From Amaurobius ferox (lineage: Eukaryota > Arthropoda > Arachnida > Araneae > Amaurobiidae), in NCBI GenBank assembly GCA_951213105.1, contig OX578137.1:81186910-81250909 (forward strand): a stretch of 64,000 nt of DNA. Reading direction: 5' to 3'. Shown one piece after another: positions 58,043-64,000 of this stretch; the stretch's first letter is position 1; each line of letters begins with the position of its first letter. Below the pieces are notes generated by a model that worked only from the letters and a program-made list of their open reading frames with translations, had not been told where the DNA came from and searched no databases. The position numbers and the translations under genes are program-made.

Positions 58043-59450
58043 GTGTGCAAGTATGTGTGTGTGAGTGTGTGTGCAAGTATGTGTGTGAGTGTGTGCGCAA
58101 GTATGTGTGTGTGTATGCAAGTATGTGTGTGTGTAAGCATTTGTGTGTCAGTGTGTGTGTGTGTCTGTGAGCCTCTGGAGACGGTATCTCACGAACGAAT
58201 CAAGCAATCCGAACAAAATTTGGTACAAAAACCACAGTCAATGAATACTAAAAGCCTATTGTCTTTTCACACGCAATAGAATGTTCAGAACCCTCCTAAG
58301 TTTTGAAATGAAATTTTAAAAAAATCATCAAAAAATTAAAATATTGAATAAAGTTACGTAAATAATTATTTATTAAGTAATTTTTGATTAGAAAACGATT
58401 GACATAAACTTTAGAACGCTAGCATGGTCTGTTATCGAGATATTGCACATTTTTCAAATAAATTTATCAAAAAATCACATAAAATTAAAACAAAAATATT
58501 AACTATTGAAAACTCTGTTCACTTTTCATATGTAATATTATGCGATATATTTATTATCATCATTTTCGTGGATCTAGCTCGTTCCATTCATGAGAGAAGA
58601 CACTTTGGGTAATAGCTTTATAATTTGAAGACATTTGTTTATTATCTACTATAAGACTAAACTATTTCTCCATAAACAATGATTGACGAAATTTTGACGG
58701 TAAATTTGGCAATATATAACCAATCTTGGCGAGTTTTTAAATGTTGCCAAATTGACGAAAATGTGGCCAAATTGGTTAAAAAGTCGCCAAATTGATAAAA
58801 ATGACGGTAAATCAATGAAAATGAAGTCTATTTAATAAAATCTAATATTATGGAAGCCCCCTACCGTAAAAAGCCCCTACCGTATAAGCCCCTACCGTAA
58901 AAATCCGTCTGTAACGCTTGGCAAAATTCTATCGACGAATTTTGGCGGCATATCGCCAAATTTGTGACTTCTTAAATATTGCCAAATTGATAATAATATT
59001 GCCGAATAGGTTGCAATATTTTACAAATTTTTAATTCTATCATACGGTGGGCATACCTTCTATAAGAAATACTTTTCTAAATATCGCCCACTTTGCAATA
59101 TTTGGCACCACATCGACAAAAATATCGTCAAAATTGAAAAAATAACGCCAAGTTAATGAAAATGACGCCTAATTGATGAATGTAATATTAAAATATTTAA
59201 ATATATGGACTATATTGCTTATTCAGGATGCTATCAATATAAATAATTGTTAATTTAGAGTTTAAAATATATGTTAATTGGGTAAGAAATACTTTTAGAT
59301 GTTGTCTCCCGGATGTACAATTTACCACGCCAAATGTACAATTTAACTTTACGAATACTGTGCAGTGATTTTTTCATCACTTTTTTTAACTTTAAGGAAG
59401 TAAATTCATTGAATTATGTAAGGAAAATCATGTGTTGCCCACAAAAGATT
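58043..59450 (-). mobile_element. A element A13, continuation right of the gypsy insertion
   Basis: The TG zone (58043-58168) resumes with TGTGTGCAAG units, then the normal body, two or more copies of the TCGCCAA unit (58660-58830, 58900-59000, 59050-59160), the A' 5' block (59200-59340) and the 5' end near 59450 in drifted form. With 47081-47271 this is a long A/A' copy like A7. Confidence 0.8.
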
Positions 59451-59479
59451 TTTTTTACTCGTAAATAAATTTCAATATT

Positions 59480-59660
59480 AGATATATTGATTTCAACGAC
59501 ATACAATTTCATGGATTTGAGTTATGATTGCTTAATGGGGAAAAAGAATTGCCATGGTCCACCGCTTTGGAGATTCTTATCCACACGGTCTTATTCTTAT
59601 CGACACCCATAAATATCTATGCAGGAATATATAAATGATAGAAGATACGAGATGGAATGA
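59480..59660 (+). repeat. Diverged direct repeat R1 (pair with 61770-61960)
   Basis: It shares with 61770-61960 the ordered words 'attgatttcaa.g.c.ta', 'gagttatgattgcttaatgg' (there 'gagttacgactgtttgatgg'), 'gagat.cttatc.acac' and 'ataaatga'. In one frame both read F-M-x-L-S-Y-D-C-L-M-G-K, so a coding origin is possible but unproven. Confidence 0.5.
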
Positions 59661-60199
59661 AATTACAAGTGGAGGATGAAAATTTTACTTATATACCTTT
59701 ATAGAAGATCCGACATTGAAAAAGTGAATTTTAATGATTCAAAGCGAGTATTAAATATTGAGTGGGATATGAAGTAAAACTTGAACAATATTTTGCTTTT
59801 AACAGGGTTGCAAGTCATAAAAAAAGTTTTTATTTCAATATAATTTTTTTATTTATTACATATTTTTATAAAACTGTTATATTATATAAATTTGAAACTG
59901 CAGGACAGTAAATAAATAAAAAGAACTACATTTATTAATTATAATAATATTGTTAAATTAAACTTAATATACATGGTCGTAAATTACTCGTACTTGTGGA
60001 CTTATTTATTCTTGTACATTGCTTTGTTGTGCCGCTATATAAAACTCTCCAATTATTTAACTTTAGCGAAAGTTCTGTAAAAGAATAATTAATTATTTGA
60101 ATACTAAATTGACTGCACTATTTTAACTTTAACAATAAAACATTTATTAACGCATAACATACTTAAATACTCAATTACAATAATTACTCTGCTTATTAA
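59661..60199. other. No gene seen
   Basis: This AT-rich stretch has no recognised repeat. Confidence 0.35.
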
Positions 60200-60505
60200 T
60201 TATTTAGGAAGATAGCATGTGAGACCAGAATTAAAATGCCTAAAGTATCTTGATAACCTGTCAATATTTGAGGAACATGTACCTTCAAATCTGGCTTGTA
60301 CTTTGTCATCACCAGGTACTTCGCCGATCATATTACTGGAATAGACTCGAAGTACGTATTCACCACACGTAACTCGACGATAATAGTGTACTGCTGGCTC
60401 GACACACGTACTTGTGTCATTCTTGTAGTCGACACATCTTTCTAAGTTTCGAGCTCCTTGATTTAGAGCTGTCAATGTCTTACATTCTTTCCCATGTCTA
60501 TCCAT
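60200..60505 (-). CDS. Hypothetical cysteine-containing fragment, possibly an exon relic
   Basis: 101 codons with balanced composition, unlike the AT-rich read-throughs nearby. It holds six cysteines and the segment CGEYVLRVYSSNMIGEVPGD, which resembles the end of a fibronectin type III domain (EYxxRVxxxNxxGxxxPS). Upstream on the same strand at about 60660-60530 another frame reads DEACSVTLKAANESKVEVTA, similar to the last strands of an I-set immunoglobulin domain. Ig followed by Fn3 is the layout of titin/twitchin-type proteins. Stops separate the pieces and I see no clear splice sites, so it may be a decayed copy. I do not assign a gene. Confidence 0.3.
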   Translation of the reverse strand: MDRHGKECKTLTALNQGARNLERCVDYKNDTSTCVEPAVHYYRRVTCGEYVLRVYSSNMIGEVPGDDKVQARFEGTCSSNIDRLSRYFRHFNSGLTCYLPK

Positions 60506-60719
60506 CTCGTTCTTATGTCACAGATTGTGGCTCTCTTCCCCTCCTGGCTGTCACTTCCACTTTGCTCTCATTTGCGGCCTTGAGGGTAACGCTACAAGCT
60601 TCATCTGAATTCGCTAGTCTTTTATCCAATGCCGTTCTTTACATTATTTTAGAGTTCGTTCAACTCCTCTGTCTCGATGCCCCTAAATTTATGAGTTTCT
60701 CTGACCTTTGAGTTTACGA

Positions 60720-61769
60720 GTCATAAACACAGGCGTCATCAAAACCTGGGGTATTGTTTTATGTTAAAGGAACAATAAATTTACTGGCATAAAGCTCTCT
60801 CACTAATAACACATCACTTAGTGTGACATCTATTTCTGGTCTCACAAAACCAAACCTATATTTGAAGCAAACCATGACAATAGCTATATAGGAAAAACTG
60901 TAATCTTCCGCGACGTTATATATTTCGTCAATGTGCTCATAATGAGCGTATGAAGACAAACGTGGGTTAATAGTGCACAGGGATGATGAAATCGGTTTGC
61001 AAAAATATAGATGCAGAGAATGCTCACATATTTTTAGAAATATTTTTATAAAAGATAAAAATATAAAATAATTCAAAAGAATATTTTTTGGCAATAGATT
61101 ATTATATGAAAAATACATTTACGCCTACAGTAGTTCAATAATATCTGACATGATGTACGCAAATACTGTTTGTATCAAAAGTTATATTTTTGCTACTTGC
61201 GAATAATTAATGAAATAACCCTTAATAACTAAGGTCATTGCTATGTAAAAATTGTCAAACATTACTTTTAATCTGAATAAAAATCGATTAAACAAAGAAG
61301 GTATGTACTTATTCGGATATTTTAAATGTAAGGTATTTGCTCTCAAAATAATGCCCACCGACATAAAGAACAATTACATTGTCTTTAAATAATTCTGTAT
61401 CAACTACAATTAAGATCTAAAATAAATATTTAAATCTAAAACACAAAAAAAATATGTTCACTACTTTTTGCCTAGGCATATGGCTGAACACAAAATATAC
61501 TATTGTCTTCAAAATTACAGCAAAATTCTACATAAAATCCTGAAAAATTCACGTTTAACTACAGAAAACGAAGTTTCTTACGGGTAACCTTGCATGGAAA
61601 ATAGTTTTCCATTTTAATTAGTATATTTATATTTCATGCAGTAATGCAAACAAATATTAGTTAAGAAATTGCTAAATCATTTATTGAAAAACTTTTCTCA
61701 TCCACGTACAGAATAACGCAAGAAGAAGATAAGGCTATCATATTTTATTATTGTGCACGTTATTCACTA
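60720..61769. other. No gene seen
   Basis: A minus-strand frame (60759-61118) is rich in Phe, Tyr and Ile and lacks a recognisable domain. The rest is AT-rich. Confidence 0.35.
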
Positions 61770-61960
61770 CCGAGAGAGGTATTGATTTCAAGGGCGTAAA
61801 AATTTATGGGACTGAGTTACGACTGTTTGATGGGCAAGAGACACCGTCATAGTTCAGAAGTTTGTGGAACTGCTGAGATCCTTATCAACACGTATTCTCT
61901 ATGAATTTATATGGAGAAAACGATAAATGAACAAAGATAACGAGTATGTGTAAGATTTTA
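61770..61960 (+). repeat. Diverged direct repeat R2 (pair with 59480-59660)
   Basis: See the partner entry. The two copies are in the same orientation about 2.3 kb apart. Confidence 0.5.
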
Positions 61961-62127
61961 GATGATGTTAAAATTTCAGCTGAGAAAAATGCAATAAAAT
62001 ATTAAATACAATTTAAGTTGCAATGATACAAATTAAAACGTGACACTAAAGTAATAATAAGGATTGATAACAGTAATTTATAAACGTAATATTTTTTTAA
62101 AATAAATAATCCAAAATGTATAATGCC

Positions 62128-62240
62128 GATATTTTGAGGACAAAAATTAGACGATTTCCGTATTTTGAGGACGAGAACTAGGCGATTTCCATATTTTGAG
62201 GACGATTTTCGTATTTGGAGGACAACAACTGGAGATTTAA
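62128..62240 (+). repeat. 31-32-bp tandem repeat, three to four units
   Basis: Units read approximately (G/A)TATTTTGAGGACGAGAACTA followed by GGCGATTTCC. The third unit is shortened and the fourth diverged (GTATTTGGAGGACAACAACT). Confidence 0.85.
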
Positions 62241-62529
62241 ATTGTTCAGAATATTCCTTTTCATTAATCATCAATATGCTAATAAAAGTAAAAAACATAC
62301 TTTGTGAATTACTAATCTACATTTGTTCCGACTTTTTATATTTACTACCCAAAATTGTGACTTTTGTATTGTAACTTTAAATGGACTTCAATCTAAATTA
62401 GACTTAAAATTGCCTAACAACTAGAATTCTACAGATGAATGACGACACTTAAACTCATAACCTATTTTACTCTCAGCTTACTTCTTAGTTCTCAGGAAAT
62501 CCAAACCCCCCCACACACACTCACACGCA

Positions 62530-63610
62530 ATCTAAACATGTAGTAAAAATGACTTTATTGAAATGAAATTTTAGTATGTTGTTGGGACGGTCTGTGGGAC
62601 ATATGGTGATGTCAATGAATAATATCACCCAATTAGTTTTGGACTAAACAGGGTAGAAAAATGAAATACATTGAACCCTATGGGACATAATTTTTAAAAC
62701 ATTTTTTTATCGAATTTAAAATTCACAAATTGCTTCCAAAATTTTAGCAAATATTCAAAGTATCCAATAAAGTATATAAAAATATCAGCAATATATGTTA
62801 GGTATTTTTTAAATAAAAATAAAAATAATAATTTCACCCATATTATATCAGAAAATTACGTGACTCACTTCAAAATAAAATGTGTCAACCATCTTATGTC
62901 AAAATCGTGATATTTAAAGTACTTTTTAATTTATAATTAGTGTATTAATTTATAATTAGTGTTGCATCCCACCTAAAACCGCTTTTTTTTATCTGAGCAT
63001 CAATATACTGTTCCAAGGAATTTACAATATTTTGGAATTTAAATGATCATTAACTTTTGATCATATCTACAACGAAACCTAACTTTCACGTATGGAGAAT
63101 GTAAACACATCAAGCTGTAAGATGAGTTGTATAAGAACTGCTGAATTTCTTTAACGCAAAATCATTTAGCTCTGGAGTCTGCTATATAGCTGATATGAAT
63201 GAAACATTAATTGATTTGACATAGAGAAGCAGCCGATTCCATATTATTGCTTTTTTGATGAAGTTTTAAGCATGGATTTAGAAACTAATTTTACCTTCAT
63301 GGTTCTGCGTTTATAAGTAAAATAAATTATTGTAGCATTATGATAATTTTAAAAATATCTCTGCAGAATGAAAGGAATGGAAAAAATTTATGAATGAAAT
63401 ATTCATTGGTTTTATAGAGTCAGGCGATTTATATTTCGATGACGTTATTTGAATTAACTTCATTTGTTTTCGAGTATAGTAAATTATTGTAGTATTGTGA
63501 ATATCACTGCTTTATGTATCGCATTTTAGAGATGTTTAAATAAAATTGCATTGAAGTTGGAAAGTGTTTCATAATCAATGCTTTAAGCATGATTGATCTT
63601 TCGTGTTACT
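62530..63610 (-). mobile_element. E element, copy E2
   Basis: The minus strand matches E1: 'aagcattgattatgaaacac' (63565-63585 region), the arm AACACTTTCCAAC (63556-63568), 'cagactccagagctaaat' (63163-63182), 'cccatagggttcaatgtatt' (about 62665-62688) and 'aacaacatactaaaatttca' (about 62564-62583). The microsatellite near its end is a GTGTGA/G run (62509-62530) where E1 has GACA. It lacks the B insertion. The 3' hairpin is not recognisable. Confidence 0.75.
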
Positions 63611-63750
63611 GTTTGTGTTCTTATTTCTCAAAACCCACCAGACACAATACTATAAAATTGTTTCTTATAAACAGATAATATGTATACATATTTTACCTCG
63701 AGATATTTTGCATGCGAGTTGTTTACTTCTTTAACAAAAGTATATGTTGT

Positions 63751-63790
63751 TGTTGTTGAGTCCCAGACCGTCCGATCTACCAGAAAGGCC
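63751..63790 (-). mobile_element. SINE S1 stub (S1h) with target-site duplication
   Basis: Only about 40 bp of the S1 3' end is present (minus strand: CCTTTCTGGTAGATCGGACG then GTCTGGGACTCAACAACA). It is bounded by an 18-bp duplication AACAAAAGTATATGTTGT at 63733-63750 and 63791-63808. This is an extreme 5'-truncated insertion. Confidence 0.9.
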
Positions 63791-63808
63791 CAACAAAAGT
63801 ATATGTTG

Positions 63809-64000
63809 TAAAGAAGTGTATGTATTTATGTTAAGAAATATAACCTCGTGAACAATCATATTTGGAAATTTTCTGAAATAAATAAAAATCACCTGCTAAA
63901 ATATGTAAAAGACTATGAAAATTTTGTATTGATAGTAATTATATTTTCTGAGAAAAATGAAGATAAATGCACAAATTTTACAATGGCAAGAAATGCCGAT
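63809..64000. other. No feature seen
   Basis: AT-rich sequence to the window edge. Confidence 0.4.

Overview
The window is eukaryotic, animal DNA, very AT-rich and almost wholly made of transposable elements and their debris. I infer an arthropod, possibly an arachnid: the 5S rRNA is metazoan in type, and there are tRNA-derived SINEs, Tc1 and Tigger DNA transposons, a Ty3/gypsy LTR retrotransposon and many roughly 1-kb non-autonomous elements with arthropod-style microsatellite tails. No convincing host gene is visible. Most open frames are read-throughs of microsatellites or repeats. The one long intact reading frame is the gypsy pol gene.

Layout. 1-8 kb: a repeat tail, a dead Tc1 copy (minus strand), an A element, a (TA)n run and a 2.4-kb composite repeat (type C). 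9-11 kb: two copies of SINE S2. 12-28 kb: a series of A elements, S1 SINEs, one B fragment and minisatellites. 28.3-34.1 kb: a head-to-tail duplication (D1, D2), with an E element nested in D1 and a B element nested in that E. 35-40 kb: A elements and a decayed Penelope-like reverse transcriptase fragment. 40.5-43.5 kb: a dead Tigger with two SINE insertions, one carrying a complete 5S rRNA sequence fused upstream of the SINE. 44-46 kb: an A and a B element. 47.3-58.0 kb: a young 10.8-kb gypsy element (minus strand) inside the TG microsatellite of an A element that resumes at 58.0 kb. 59.5-64 kb: diverged duplications, a small cysteine-containing frame, a second E copy and a SINE stub.

Labels used here are mine. 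A, B and E are three sequence families with one plan: a 5' end, a short subterminal arm about 20-35 bases in, an internal body, a microsatellite near the 3' end, and a terminal hairpin whose left arm repeats the 5' subterminal arm. In A the arm is ACTTTCCTTATA, in B ACTTTC(C/T)CTGCAG, in E AACACTTTCCAAC, so the pair of sites changes together between families. The plan resembles non-autonomous Helentrons (HINE/DINE-1 class), which is inference. S1, S2 and S3 are tRNA-derived SINEs. Target-site duplications on four SINE insertions show LINE-type retrotransposition; one insertion joined a 5S rRNA copy to an S1 SINE in a single event.

The gypsy element is the only likely recently active unit. Its LTRs differ at only two positions by eye, pol has all catalytic residues, and the gag-pol junction has the -1 slippery heptamer TTTAAAC directly before the gag stop. 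Gag itself is split at an A8 run.
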